Of a DNA stretch of 64,000 nt, positions 1-11,074 are shown one piece after another; the first letter of the stretch is position 1; every line of letters starts with the position of its first letter. The position numbers were made by a program, and so were the translations under genes. The notes under the pieces are model-generated. The model saw nothing but the letters and a program-made list of their open reading frames with translations. It had not been told where the DNA came from and made no database searches. Origin of the DNA: Amylostereum areolatum (taxonomy: Eukaryota; Basidiomycota; Agaricomycetes; Russulales; Stereaceae); the NCBI GenBank assembly GCA_012932865.1, contig SAXG01000034.1, positions 310,001 through 374,000 of the forward strand. Reading direction: 5' to 3'.

Positions 1-368
1 CACTGACTATATTTGACCGGAATGTCCATACACACTCTGCTATTTCTTTGGTTATGCAGGCTCGTGTACGGGAGTGCGCACTAAGTACGATGTACACGCG
101 ATACTCCCTTGTATTCCCGTCCATAAATTTGTGGCTAACTCGAGCACACTAACCGGCAATTAAATTTGGAGGATACGGACGTGCGAGGATGGTCTTCTCT
201 GAATCCCCAAATCCAAGAAGCGCGGTCGACGGGGAGTTCGCCGACGCTGGGCCACTGGCGTCGAGCGCACACATCTCTGTAGACGACATCCATCCGGTCA
301 GTTGATACGCCAAGTAATGTTCTGAAAGGGATCGCGCACCGTGTTGGATGGAATCACCGTCAAATCCA
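1..368. other. Gene-free window edge
   Basis: I see no supportable gene, RNA or repeat. Open frames on both strands are short and lack splice-consistent partners. The right part is probably the 3' flank of the small minus-strand gene that ends at 369. Confidence 0.5.
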
Positions 369-695
369 CTATGTCGCCTCTTCTGCCTTGCCGTCCTGAG
401 ACGCCGCTTGTCCATCCTCCGCCTCCAGCACCTTCCCGTCCTCCCCAAACGACCCCAATATACCATCCAGTTGTTCCAGCACGGCATCGATGCGCCCTTC
501 TACGTCCCGCCCGATTCCATCCGCTTGCTCGAGCTGACGCAAAAGACTGGTGATGTCCAGGTCCGCCGCACTGTCGTCCTTGTCGTTCTGGGAGAGGAAC
601 TTCCGAATGGACGCGATGCCGTCTTCGAGAGTGTTGGTCCCGTTTAGTGTGGGGTTGGACGGTGGGTTGGCTGCATGGGCGTCAAAGGTAGACAT
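369..695 (-). CDS. Small helical protein, unknown function
   Basis: A single open exon of 108 codons on the minus strand. I chose the ATG at 695 (MSTFDAH...) over an in-frame ATG at 710 because the residues between look like leader. Residues about 25-90 are rich in Leu, Ile, Asp, Glu and Gln with heptad-like spacing (for example SLLRQLEQADGI and IDAVLEQLDGIL), so a mostly helical, possibly coiled-coil protein is expected. The tail is acidic and polar. There is no signal peptide, membrane segment or catalytic motif. I do not recognise a family. It reads like the short conserved proteins of basidiomycete genomes, but that is an impression, not a search result. Confidence 0.55.
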   Translation of the reverse strand: MSTFDAHAANPPSNPTLNGTNTLEDGIASIRKFLSQNDKDDSAADLDITSLLRQLEQADGIGRDVEGRIDAVLEQLDGILGSFGEDGKVLEAEDGQAASQDGKAEEAT

Positions 696-970
696 GGCGA
701 TTTGGAACAAGAAGGGGCGGTCATAGTTCCGCGATCGGCCTCGATCGGTCGTCTGTACAAGTTCTCACGCTCCCATTGTCCTCCCATGTTATGTAAGTAG
801 GTAGGGTGACGGTCCTGAACCTCTCAGTGCAAAATAACACTGTAGTCAATGAGCGACATTTCGTTCCCCAAACAAGGCCCGCCATGTTACGGAAACGCCA
901 TAGTAGTGTGCATCCTCAGTACCGGCCTGATCTACAAATCCTGAAAGTCTCCTCCGCCGCCGACCGCCGC

Positions 971-2110
971 TCAGAACAGCTCGCCTCTCCGCGCCACCGG
1001 AACCATCCCCACGGCTCCCCTCCCGACCACCACCGGCACGAACGCGCCCAGACTTTTCGCGACAGGGATAAACACTGGCTGTGCGTTGAAGGAAGCTGGG
1101 GAAGCGACTTGAACGTGAGGAGAGTTGGCCGGTCGATTGGGACGCGAAGTGACGTAGGTGGGGATGGCGCGCGGGGAGTTGTCCGAGATCAACGCTGAGG
1201 TGGGCGTTGGGGGGAAGTTGGGGGAGGCCGGAGAAGATGTCGGGGTTTGGAAGGGGTTTCTGGCTTTGGGGGTGAAGACGGGTGCGTTGGGGTTCAAGGT
1301 CAGCGCAGGAACGTTGGCTCGGGAGGACTTGGTGAGGCGTCGAAGGCGCAGAGCGGAGACAGTCGTGTCCTTCGAAGCGGTAGGCGAGCTCGGAGAGGCG
1401 TCACAGGGCGATTTCTCCACGGAGGTGGTCGTCGATGTTTGGCTGAGCTTGCGTGAAGCCGGCTTGGAGGTTGACGAGTACTCAGAAATATCGATCAGAG
1501 AGTCGTGGACGACAACGGTCATCAATTCTGGTGCTTGGTCGAGGGCTTCTTGCGATAACGAGCGTTTAAAAGCGGCTCGTTTCGCGGCGGGGCGCATCCT
1601 AACCGCCAAGTCGGCTACAACCTGGAGATGATTTCAATAAACGAACGGGGGAACACGTCCGAGCGTCCTTACCAGGTAGGCTATCGCGAGATATGCGCAA
1701 GTCAGCAAAACAGACACAATGCCGCCGTCCAACAGAAATTTGGAGCCGCCAGAGAGAGAGAGGACCTGGTTCGGAGCAGAGGATGGCGCGGGGTTGAAGA
1801 TGTCGACGGGAACCAGTTCACCAGTGGCGGTCCTTCTGACGAAGCTGAAGATGGGGCTGTCGTCCGCTCGCGGGGAGACGTCGGCGCCGCTGACAAGCAT
1901 GGCCAGTCCATCCAAAAAGCCGAGAGGAAGAGTGCATATATCGCGTAGGGTCCTGAGGAGAGAGTAGAAGAAGTAGAGGGTGCTGGAGTATAGGATCCAT
2001 TTTAAGAGGAAGGAGATGGTCGAGCTAGCCAGCTGCTGCATGTGGAGTCCGCCAGCTCTGAGAGCAGCCTGAGCGAGGGGAAGAGGTCGTGAGATGCTAG
2101 ATTGGTCCAT
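971..2110 (-). CDS. Two-exon membrane protein, unknown function
   Basis: Exons complement(971..1621, 1673..2110); a 51-bp GT-AG intron joins in phase, giving 362 codons with the start at 2110. The N-terminal half has a hydrophobic segment around residues 28-50 (ISFLLKWILYSSTLYFFYSL) and a second near residues 130-146, just before the intron, so two membrane passes are likely. After the intron the chain turns basic (MRPAAKRAAFKRS) and then becomes a long low-complexity Ser/Thr/Pro/Asn tail that is probably disordered. The two hydrophobic segments enclose about 75 polar residues. That topology suits an endomembrane or nuclear-envelope protein, but no family motif was recognised, so no function is assigned. 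Confidence 0.6.
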
Positions 2111-2357
2111 TTGATGATGTGTTTGAGTAGAGTGAGTGTGGGAGGGTAGAGCTTGATGGTGGTGAGAGAAGAAGGTTGAGATTTGTGCAGCGGGGTAAAG
2201 AGGCGGGCGGGCGCTCTCACGGTCTCGTGAGCATGGCCACGCGAGATCTTACATAAGATGCGTCATCACTTCTGACAGAACGTTGACGGAAGCTAACGAT
2301 TCGTCCTTATTCCACCATCATCCCCATTTTTTCTCCCCGTGCAACACTTGGAACATC

Positions 2358-2955
2358 ATGGTATGTCCTTGAGTCTGCTTTCTTTCTACTGGCCCATTGA
2401 CAGATCCACCTGATAGTCGTACGAAGTCCGGATGTCCAGCTCGCGCGGTGTGCCGTACTTCTTCAACCTCCAGACCCAGCAGTCGAGCTGGGATGCCCCC
2501 CCGGAGCTCACACCAGAGCAAGTCAAGGCGCTTCCAGGAGCTGAATATCTCGGTTCGGAGGCCCGCCCTTCGCGCGTACGTGCCAGCCACTTGCTCGTCA
2601 AGCACAGCGGCAGCCGACGACCTGCGAGCTGGAAGGAGGTGCGTGTTTTCGTTGCCGATGCACCCCACGCGTGCTGATGCATTTATAGCCCAACATCACG
2701 CGTTCGAAGGATGAGGCCGTTTCCATCCTGAAAGGCTACGAGAGCCAGATCGGCGGGGACCCTTCCAAGTTTGGCGAGCTCGCCAAGGTGCACTCGGACT
2801 GTTCTTCGCACGACCACAGCGGAGACCTGGGCTGGTTCACTCCGGGACAAATGCAAAAGGCGTTCGAAGACGCGACGTATGCGCTCAAGGTCGGGCAGAT
2901 GAGTGGGGTGATCAGCACCGATAGCGGGGTGCACCTCATTCTGAGGACCGGGTGA
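2358..2955 (+). CDS. ESS1: ESS1/PIN1-type peptidyl-prolyl isomerase
   Basis: Exons 2358..2360, 2417..2638, 2689..2955; 163 residues, the usual PIN1 length. A WW domain (residues about 3-33; EVRMSSSRGVPYFFN, then SSWDAP) is followed by a parvulin domain. Expected PIN1 active-site residues are visible: the His and Lys of SHLLVKH, the arginines of SRRPASW, the Cys of SDCSS, GQMQKAFED, and the Ser/His of TDSGVHLILRTG. The family isomerises phospho-Ser/Thr-Pro bonds, notably in the RNA polymerase II CTD. Exon 1 is only the start codon: the 56-bp intron begins right after ATG, and only the acceptor at 2415-2416 gives the WW frame. The first signature Trp of the WW domain is replaced by Tyr in this model. 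Confidence 0.9.
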
Positions 2956-3383
2956 AGGGTGGGGCGAGTCGAGAGAAGGTCGTCGTTCGAGGCCTGGGTT
3001 GGAAGATGGGAAGGCGACGGAGAGGAGGCAATGAGGCAAGAGAAGCGGACGACGAAATCTGAGGAGAAGCAGTTGGTCTCGGAGATGCCAGATGGCAATT
3101 GTACAATAGAGTGCGTCTTTGCAAGCAACCGACTCAGTTTTCCCTTCGTCCTCCTCGACATCCATAGACATCCACGACATCCTCCGACAATTGCCCCACT
3201 CCTTCTTGCGACCGCACGCCTTTGCGAGCTCACCATCCGCGGCCAATACCTGGCTTGACCGGGAAAACGTGTCGCGGTCATGTGCATCCACGGGTATTCG
3301 CACGCCGTCTTCTGGAATACGCATCCACGAGGATACAAAAACACGCCTTCAACACGCTCCTCGCCTCGTTTCCCCCCTCCACG

Positions 3384-5409
3384 ATGTCGGGGCCCTCGCA
3401 CGCAGGTCCCTCTCGTCTCCCCGCCAGCACCAGCACCAACCTGAGCACCGCAGGCTCATCTGCTCCCAGGTCGACCACGGGCACCAGCAGCCCCGACCAG
3501 CTCTCGCAGCCGCTCTGGGCATCCGACCTCCACGCCGGCGCGACCGACCCCAACGTCAACACCGCCCTCTACGCCAAATGGAACATTTTCATTCATCAGA
3601 ACCCGACCAAAGCCGCCGCCGCCCTCCGCGCCGCCCACCGTGACCGCACCCCGACCAAGATGGACATGAACTGCATAGCCCTCACCTGGGTCCTGATCTC
3701 CTTCCTCGCAGAGCTCATTCTCTCCACCCCGAAGCACCCGATTTCCGACCTGCGCGTGCCTAGGGCCCTCCTCGCGTCCGACCTTGCCGACGTCTATGTG
3801 GACATCATCACCGACCCCACCTTCTATCGCGAGTACCCTGTGCGGGTTCTTCTCAATGTCTCGCGTTCTTTGCTGATGTCACTCAAGGCCTACGTCCGGA
3901 ACATCGTCCATGCCATGTGCGCGATCGTCCATGGCGTAGGCTTCATCGACGCACTGCGTGACGACGCGAGGGCGGACCGTATCCTGGACCGGGCGCCGTT
4001 GCTGTGGGACGTGCTCTGGAACAATCGCAACTTCGTGTCAGCGTACGACCGCACCGCATTTGAAGGAAGTGACGCCATGCGCGGCCTCATCTCGCAAGTC
4101 GTCTACTACTACCTCAAACTTTACCAGTCCCGGTATTCACGTCCTCCCCGTCCCTCATGCTTCGCTGACCACGCCCGCAGGAAACGCGTTCCCCAAATCA
4201 ACGCCACCCGCCTCGCGCACGTCGCGCTCACCTGCTGGTTCTACGTCAAAGACACCCACCACGACGAGAGCGCGCTCAACTACGTCCTGCTCGTCTCCCG
4301 CTGCACGCGCTCGTACGCCGAGCTCGACGTGTTCGCCCAGTGCGCCGTCGACGCCTTTGGCCCGGAGCCCTTCCTCGCGCGTTTCCACCGCGCGCTCGAC
4401 AGCCCGCGCGTGCTCAACCAGGAGCTGACCGACTGCGTCCAGGCCCTGTGCGAGTTTGCGCACCACCCCGCCGTGCTCAGGCTCCTGGGCCCGATGGAGA
4501 CCTGCAGACGCGTCATCGAGGCGTTCAGGCGGCAGCAGCGCGCGGGAGACCCCCGGTGGGAGTGGCGCGTGCTTTCGCGCGCGGCGAACCTGCTCCAGTG
4601 GGCCTTTCCTCTTTTTTGTCTTCGAGGCGTGCGTTGCTGACGGACGGGCGTCGGGAGGTGGGGCACGACGCTGTTCCCGTGCCAGATCGGGCTGCGTCCG
4701 CTCATCCTGCAACACGACGTCGTCGGCGTCATGGCCCACGCCATGGTCCTCTGCGCCCGCGAGAAGTTCGACGCGCTCGGTACGCCTTCCTCCGCCCCGA
4801 TTTTCGCCCTTTCGTCTCACTCGCAAGCGCGCCGCCGCGCCTCCCGCAGATGCGTGGTTACAGCTGCTCACGCAGTACACCGCTATCGCCGCCGCCGCGC
4901 CCAAGGCGGGCTCCACGAGCGCGGGCCGCGCCGACGACGTGCTCGCGCACCTCCATCGCGCGGTGAAGAAGGTGTGGTACCCGACGCTGCACGCGCTCTG
5001 CGAGCTGCGCCCGCCGGAATGGAAGCAGTCAACCGAGTTCACGCGCCTGTGCAAGCAATGGACCGGCCTCGGAAGGGCGCTCGGGCTCAGCGTCGCCAGC
5101 GAACAGCAAGCCTTCGATGCGGCGCGCACGGGCGACGACGGGGAGGGCGCGGCTGCGCGCAGGATGTGCGCGTGGAACGTGTGCGTGTATGCGAAGCGGC
5201 GCCCTCTGCACGCGATGCTCGCGTGCGCGGCGTGCAACAAGGCGTGGTACTGCAATCGGGCGTGCCAGGCGAGGTCAGCGCTCGTTCCTTCGTCCTTCGT
5301 GGTTCGTCGAAGAGCTAAATCGGCCTTTGTGGACGGTGTGGTGGCTAGGGACTGGAAAGAGGGACGGCACAAGGAAACGTGCCATGGCAAGGCGGCCAAA
5401 AGGAGTTGA
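3384..5409 (+). CDS. MYND-type zinc finger protein
   Basis: Exons 3384..4132, 4181..4597, 4658..4779, 4850..5273, 5349..5409, all GT-AG and all in phase; 590 residues. The frame is open upstream to 3222, but MSGPSHAG at 3384 is the natural start. After a Ser/Thr/Pro-rich leader comes a long alpha-helical region without a recognised enzyme motif. The C-terminus is a MYND finger: CAWNVC, CAACNKAWYCNRAC, then across the last intron ARDWKEGRHKETC, supplying the expected Cys and His ligands. MYND fingers are protein-interaction modules, often in regulators or SET-domain proteins; no SET domain is present. This architecture is common and expanded in Agaricomycetes. The specific role is unknown. Confidence 0.85.
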
Positions 5410-5469
5410 CTGGGACTCGTGTGGCCGGTTGAGAGGGGTGGGTTTAGACGGGAATCTTTTGCTGTATAT

Positions 5470-5535
5470 ATGACCTCCTTTGCTTCCTCCTTGGAAAAAG
5501 TAGAATTCGCCGTCCTCGCAATCATCCGTATGTTT
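5470..5535 (-). pseudogene. Short antisense scar of an APH-type kinase gene
   Basis: On the minus strand this stretch reads DGEFYFFQGGSKGGHI. That nearly matches DGEFYFFHGESKGDHI of the APH-type kinase 1.2 kb away on the plus strand (codons around 6675-6720). Similarity covers only about 50 bp and no flanking exon is recognisable, so this is either a remnant of an inverted duplicate or a small templated insertion. It lies just downstream of the MYND gene stop. Confidence 0.5.
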
Positions 5536-5703
5536 CGGTCCGATATTGCCGATTTGTGTATGCGTAGACGCCGTGAGCGCGTGAGCCTTTGCACTCACTA
5601 GTACATTTACAACTTCAAGCCGTTTCTGCGCGTTACCACAACTCGAAGGTATGTGGCCCGCATAGAAATATCACTTCAACATCCATTTTTTTTCTTTTAC
5701 AGC

Positions 5704-7143
5704 ATGCCTTTGTTCTACTGCGACATAGAAGGCTGCAACAACGCTGCACAGCGCGCTAAAGCTGGCTATTGCGAGTTTTGCAACCGTCACTTCTGTGAGG
5801 TGCACATCAAAGGCAGCTGCTGTCTTGATGGCGTAGTGAGCCTCCTTTCCACGATTTCTTGTAGGAGATACTGATATTAAGTCGTGCAGGACCGAAGGAC
5901 GGCCGGGGAGCTCGATCGCAAGGCATGGCAAGACGAGCTGGCGCGCCTCGCTGCCCGAATCGACGTTGCTGCACTTCAGCAGAGGGCGAGCGACCTTCGA
6001 AATGGTATTTCGTGCACCATCCCCGCCTTACAAAAGGAAAACTTGTTCGTGGGCACCATCAATTGGCACATACCGATCACATTCACCGACGGCGTTGTCT
6101 GGCTCTGTCGTATCCCGCTCACGACCGCCCGTGCACCTCCGCAAGCGGCCCAGGACCAAAGCCTCCTCTCCGAATTTGGGACCTATCGTTTCTTAGCTTC
6201 CATAGGTGTCCCCGTCCCTGCCGTCGTTGAGGTCTTCATCTCGACCCCTTCCAACCCGGGCGTCGGCGCCAGCTATCTCCTCATGGAGAAGGTTGCGGGA
6301 AAGTGGCTGGACTGGGACAGGGCAAGCGATGAAGCGAAATCGTACGTCCTTGAGCAGCTCGCCGAGGTGTATGCCAAGATCAAGTCCCATCCGCTTCCCT
6401 CCATCGGCTCTCTTTACTGCTCCGATGACTATACGACGATATATGTCGGGCCCATCGCGGACGCCACGTTCAACGATATCCGCGAAGATGGGACACTCTC
6501 CTCCTTCGGACCGTTCACATCGGTGCTCGATTATGCGAAAAACGTGCTCCAACAGAGGCTCGACCGTATCGTCGCTCGCGAGTGTTGGCACGAGTACGCT
6601 GTGGACGGATATCTCTTCCATCGATTTCTACTTGACAATGTGAACTCGCTCCCTATAGTCAAGGAGGGGAAGGACGGAGAATTCTATTTCTTCCATGGTG
6701 AGAGTAAGGGCGACCACATCATGGTCGACGAGGATTACAAGATCGTGGGTATAATCGATTGCGAGTGGTCGCAGACGTCCACCGCTCCGATCGCCTTCGC
6801 GGCCCCACACTTCCTCGTCGAGTGGAACATGTATGCTGATGGTATCACCGAGCCCACCCCTGGTGACAAGCAATTCACGGACATTCTAGAGGCGAAGGGC
6901 TACACGGATCTGGCACGGCACGCGCAACAAACTCGTTTCGCCCGCGGTTGGGCTTTCATTGTTCTTAACGATGAGGTCTTCGAGCGCATATTCTTCAACG
7001 CGGCGATTGGGATGGTGAAGCTGTGTGGAGAGGAGTGTAGTCAGACGTCGGAGGAGGGCGAACAATGGTTGGAGTGGCGGCAGAAGATGTTGAGGAAATA
7101 CGCCTACGACGACGGTTTGCAAAGCCTTCTTTCCGCACACTGA
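5704..7143 (+). CDS. APH-type kinase with N-terminal Cys/His-rich domain
   Basis: Exons 5704..5832 and 5890..7143 (57-bp intron, phase 0); 460 residues. Exon 1 is a compact Cys/His module: YCDIEGC, GYCEFCNRHFC, VHIKGSCC, in which pairs of Cys and a His suggest zinc binding (AN1-like by eye). The rest is an aminoglycoside-phosphotransferase-fold kinase: a lobe with GTINWHIPITF and YLLMEKVAGKWLDW, a catalytic-loop region HGESKGDHIMVD, and the metal-binding Asp in VGIIDCEWS. Fungal members of this fold phosphorylate small molecules or are orphans; the substrate is unknown. The usual HxD is not seen at the first position (HGE), although KGDHI is a recurring variant in fungal relatives, so activity should not be ruled out. 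The next downstream gene is on the opposite strand. Confidence 0.8.
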
Positions 7144-7366
7144 TTATTGCATCGTCCCTCTATCCGTCATGATAATTGCCACTTCAAATGACTACACCCC
7201 CTCCCGCGGCTATCAAGGCCACGGCCCCCACACCCACCAGAACGCGAAGGTTCCACGGGCGTAGAGTCTGCGATCATGCGAAGTTAAAGGACCGAGAGTA
7301 ACTCTACGTAAGTACGAAAGACAGTGACTCCGAGGACGGTGCGCGATTCGATGCATGGTTGGTTAG
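7144..7366. other. Short convergent intergenic region
   Basis: The 3' ends of the plus-strand APH-type gene and the minus-strand seven-helix gene face each other here. I saw no gene. No centrin relic was found, unlike beside the other seven-helix copies. Confidence 0.5.
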
Positions 7367-8944
7367 CTATCCGTTCTTCTTATCATGCCTGATACCCGCA
7401 GGTTCATCGCTTTCATCTGAGAGCGACGTCGTACTCTCCGGCTCCCTCGCCACAATGACGATAGTATCCGGGCCGGAAACGATCTGAGTGTCGGGGATGG
7501 AAACGTGCATAACACCCTGCTGCTCGATATCATCCGTGTGAACGGTTGTTTGTGGGATGCGGACGGAGAAAGGGACAGATATTTCGCCTCCTGTGCGAAC
7601 GTTCGAGAGCGTATGTTCGAGATGTGACTGTTTCAGCGCCACGATGATGATGACGAGGGTGAGGTAGATTCCCTAGGACATGTAAGTGAGTAAACTCCTG
7701 AGGGGTCCGAAAGATCACTCACTGGTACCTGATTCATGCCCGAAACCCAAACATATTCAGCATTCGTCACCGCTGAGGAAGCCCCGGCGGCATCGCTAGA
7801 CTTCACTTCCAATACCGTAAAGACAATCTGCGCGATGATAAGAGTAAACTGACTGATCCATGCCAATAAATAAACCAATCATACCCAAACCGTTGCATAG
7901 AGAGCACCAGACTCGACAAGTAATAGGAACACTGTCTCTACGGCGGATTTTCTGGTACGGTTGCTCAGGTAGCGACGGACCTCGCGCCGGTGTTTCCTGT
8001 TAATCGACAGAGTCAGTTTCAAAGACAAGGAGATGTAGCGATCAACTAACCAAGTTTTATAAGCGATCATCGCGGTTGCCCATACATTAGCTGCCAGTGA
8101 TAATGAACATCCTAAGGCACTCAGGTCGGTAATTCCAGAAAGAGAGCCCAGCACACGGAAGGACGCCGGTGTCGCAGACACCGAGTTCGATACCACAATT
8201 CCGATCTCGTAGACGACCCATGAACCTATACACGATTGCCCTATTGAGTAAGGCGGTGCAACAAAGAAAGGAGCGGAAGAAGACCGGGACGCACATATTG
8301 GACAAGAATGAGGACGACGGAAAAAATGCACATGCCCTTATGCATGCCCCATATGACACAAGCTCTCCAAAGTACAACTGAGTCACTCATAACGAACTAT
8401 GGATGAGTCGGCAGGTCAACGGGCTGTGCTTCTGTCTTTCTGTATGCATAAAGCGATGGACTTACAATGACAGCAACGAAAATGTTCTCCGTGAGACTGA
8501 GATAGATACCGGCATCATCCCCAGAAGCAGTGTCATCGCCGCCAGCGAGATCCAACGGGATTACAACGTTCAGTTCATTCCATGCGGACTCCACGTCAAT
8601 CGCCCATACCGCAGCGGACAGCGTATACATTGTGAGCGTTAAGGTGAGCATTAGGAGGCGGGGCCGAGAACGCAGTCCCTTCGAGCTTTATGCTCTCGAT
8701 GAGAAAGATAAGCCCTATAGTCATATCGGGGCCATACCTCAACACGTAGATCGAGGCGACGACCGAGACGGTGAGGACCGCTGGGATTGTTAGAGGTCAG
8801 ACATGTTATCTCACACACATGGGAAGACAGATGCTCACCGAGGAGGAAAGTTTCAAGGAGCAAGGGAAATATGAGCTGGAACCTTGAGTCAGCCAAGTCG
8901 GTTAGTGCCACAGACACTTGGTCGGGGATAAGACAGTCGGACAT
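7367..8944 (-). pseudogene. Seven-helix membrane protein, copy 1 (one-base deletion)
   Basis: Eight exons by comparison with the other four copies: complement(7367..7672, 7723..7827, 7885..7996, 8051..8225, 8295..8396, 8466..8685, 8738..8780, 8839..8944). Exon lengths match the family (106, 43, 175, 112) except exon 4, which is 102 instead of 103. The conserved CAGATAT before the donor is CAATAT, so exon 5 (SWVVYEIGIVVS) is read out of frame. Everything else is open, including the TM3 motif DSVVLWRACVIW, NVWATAMIAYKTW and the last helix GIYLTLVIIIVAL. Either the gene was lost very recently, there is a sequencing error, or an unusual splice restores the frame. Exon 3 must use the acceptor next to SSKGLRSRPR, because the alternative 12 bp upstream brings in a stop. 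Function of the family is unknown. Confidence 0.7.
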
Positions 8945-8993
8945 GGTGGTGGGTGATGTGCGGGTGCCCGGCCTGTGCATGCACTTGAGCTTC

Positions 8994-9001
8994 CTATATA
9001 G
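8994..9001 (-). promoter_or_regulatory. TATA-like box, seven-helix copy 1
   Basis: CTATATAG, 50 bp upstream of the ATG at 8944. The same octamer stands upstream of copies 2, 3 and 5, so it is probably a core promoter element inherited with the gene. Confidence 0.6.
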
Positions 9002-10029
9002 AAGTGTAGAAGTGCACAGAACGTGACCGGTGCCAGACCGTTCTGCTTCGGAGGCATCGAGATGCGAATGGACCAAGGTGAGTACCTGTGATGTTAGTAT
9101 GTTACAGATAGATTGACGGGTGATTGACGAGTCTTTCCTGTCCGGCTGCTTGTCATAGTCAGTTCCTAGTGTCTATTCGCATTTGCCGATCACAGCGCAG
9201 AAGACGCGTTGTTCGGGCACAAATCGCGGAATACCTTCGACGTGGCACCAATTTAGAGCTTGAACGTGGACTTACCTGCTCCAGACTGACCCAGGCGACG
9301 AACGGTGAAAATCACATCGCCACTGATATGATATGCTACGCCGTCCATCCGAGGTTGTAACACATGTTCAACGCCTTTAGATCTTGGTCCCCTTCTTAGG
9401 AGTTCTCGCCTTGAAACTTGTACGACAAACCATACGTTTTCTCGCCATCCATGCGGCGCGGATAACATCAGAAAAGTCCGGATAGAGGAGGGGAGGACGC
9501 CTTGATAAAGATGGTCGAGGAGCTGAATCATAAATGGGACAGGGTTTCTTTGGGAAGTTACGCGCGACGCGGACGGCGAGTGACGAGAATGAAAGCGTGT
9601 GTCTCAGGTAAGATGATAGGCACGGAAGCCTCTTTTATAACACGTTTCAAGTAGAGGAGAGGAGGTGATCTAGAGGCGGTCGAGCATTGCGCAAAATGGG
9701 CAAGTTCATTTTCAAGGTCCAAGAGCGTGTCGGGCGTTGCCGGCCGCGCTTCCCCTCCATCGTGTGTCACTGTGACACTGTCAGTGTCGAACGTCGAGCC
9801 CCTACCTCGATTGTCAGTTTCCCCAACTTGCGTCGACTCCTCATGAGTCATTAAGTTCCTCCCCGTCGACTTCTGGAGTTCGAAGGATTTTCTGGGCAAA
9901 GTGTTGGTCGGATGCGGAAGCGACGTGAGCGTGTGACAGGACATTGTGCGCGGCACGTTCGACTTGTCGATCGACCCTTTCTGGGGCGCGTTTTTCGACA
10001 GTCGATTTCTTTTCTGACGCTATGACTGT
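9002..10029. other. Gene-free spacer with duplicated 5' flank
   Basis: No supportable gene. The beginning (around 9050-9110) resembles the 5' flank of seven-helix copy 2 (12720-12770), with a shared CCTGTGATGTTA motif, so it is part of the duplicated unit. The open frame at 9558-9956 on the minus strand has no recognisable domain, and I leave it out. Confidence 0.45.
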
Positions 10030-10330
10030 ACAGTGAAGGAATTTATCATCTTACGAGATCCCATGGACTGAATCGAACTGCCTTCCAACTCGCCGACGAT
10101 GACCACACCGGCAATCGGCAATCCTAGCCTGCACAACCTGCGATGCGTGGCGAAAAGACCGGCGATTGACTCGAAGACGAAGAATTGTGCGTGGTTCTTT
10201 CCCCCCCTCCTGATCCTGGAAGTGGCTCTTGCTATTGAGAAGGATGTATATAGACAACCGATGATCGTTGAATTCAAACTGAAACAAGACGATGACATCA
10301 ACAAGCAAGGAATTGTATCGGACGAAACAT
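10030..10330 (+). pseudogene. Centrin relic 1
   Basis: Degenerate copy of centrin exons 2 and 3 in plus orientation. The acceptor-like TACAGTGA, then ACGAGATCCCATGGAC, AACCTGCGATGCGTGGCGAAA and a donor-like TTGTGCGTGG follow the order of the intact gene at 58553-59323. After the intron-like gap, the frame from about 10255 reads IVEFKLKQDDDINKQ, against [16 protein letters not shown] in the intact protein. Indels break the frame repeatedly. The 3' flank (10330-10550) also resembles the flank downstream of the intact gene. It sits next to seven-helix copy 2, with both inverted relative to the 56-59 kb arrangement. Confidence 0.75.
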
Positions 10331-11074
10331 CGGTGCCAATCCCAGCCAATCCCCCGTACGTCCCCATCTCCTGTGTTGTCCATCTAAGTCCGCACATTCC
10401 CTCCCCTCGCCTTACTGTTGCACACTCACATCCCGTATCAATTCATCCCACACCCGTGTATCACCATACGCCCATTGCCAGACCCTACTCATCCTGGCAC
10501 CTTCCCGTTCTCTTATCTCCAACCTACGACAAACCGCCCAATGTTCGATAAGCCTCCGCCCCGTCCTCCCCGTATGAAACATTCTTAACTCTTCCCTCGT
10601 ACCTCTCTCCACGTGTGGCTCGCACAGTTCGTCGGGCACGGCATTGAGGAGAAGTGCCTGCCGCCGTTGCCCACCGACAACGTCACGGTCGTGTTCATTG
10701 GGCGGTCAGGGGTTCCGGCAAGCGCGCGCTATAGTACGGGGTGAGACAAGACGGTAAACACGACGTACGGCGGCAACGGGCTCGGGGAGGTGGTACGTGA
10801 AGAGGAATGATTGGCGGAACACCTTGATTTACCAACTTTGAACAAATTTGAACCACTTGAACTCCTTCGGCGAATCAGTCCGGGTGGGTGTTGAACGCTG
10901 AACATCGAGGGCGAGCGCTGTGCGAGTCAAAACAACTATCGATATACTAAAAGCCCTCCGACCAACAGTTTGCGAAGATATAAGTATAACGGGACACGAA
11001 GAAAAGTGGCTGTACGGATATTTTGAAGAGCTGAACACGCCGAGGACCGTGCGTGGCCTGCTACTAGCGTATAG
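10331..11074. other. Spacer between centrin relic 1 and seven-helix copy 2
   Basis: Up to about 10550 it matches the duplicated centrin 3' flank (for example CATCCCACACC and ACGCCCATTGCCAGAC). The remainder shows nothing I can support. Confidence 0.5.

Noticed and set aside
3222..3383. Upstream in-frame extension of the MYND gene
   Set aside because: Low-complexity, no conserved residues, and the ATG at 3384 begins a typical N-terminus.
9558..9956. 132-codon minus-strand frame
   Set aside because: No domain or splice partner; lies in duplicated spacer DNA.
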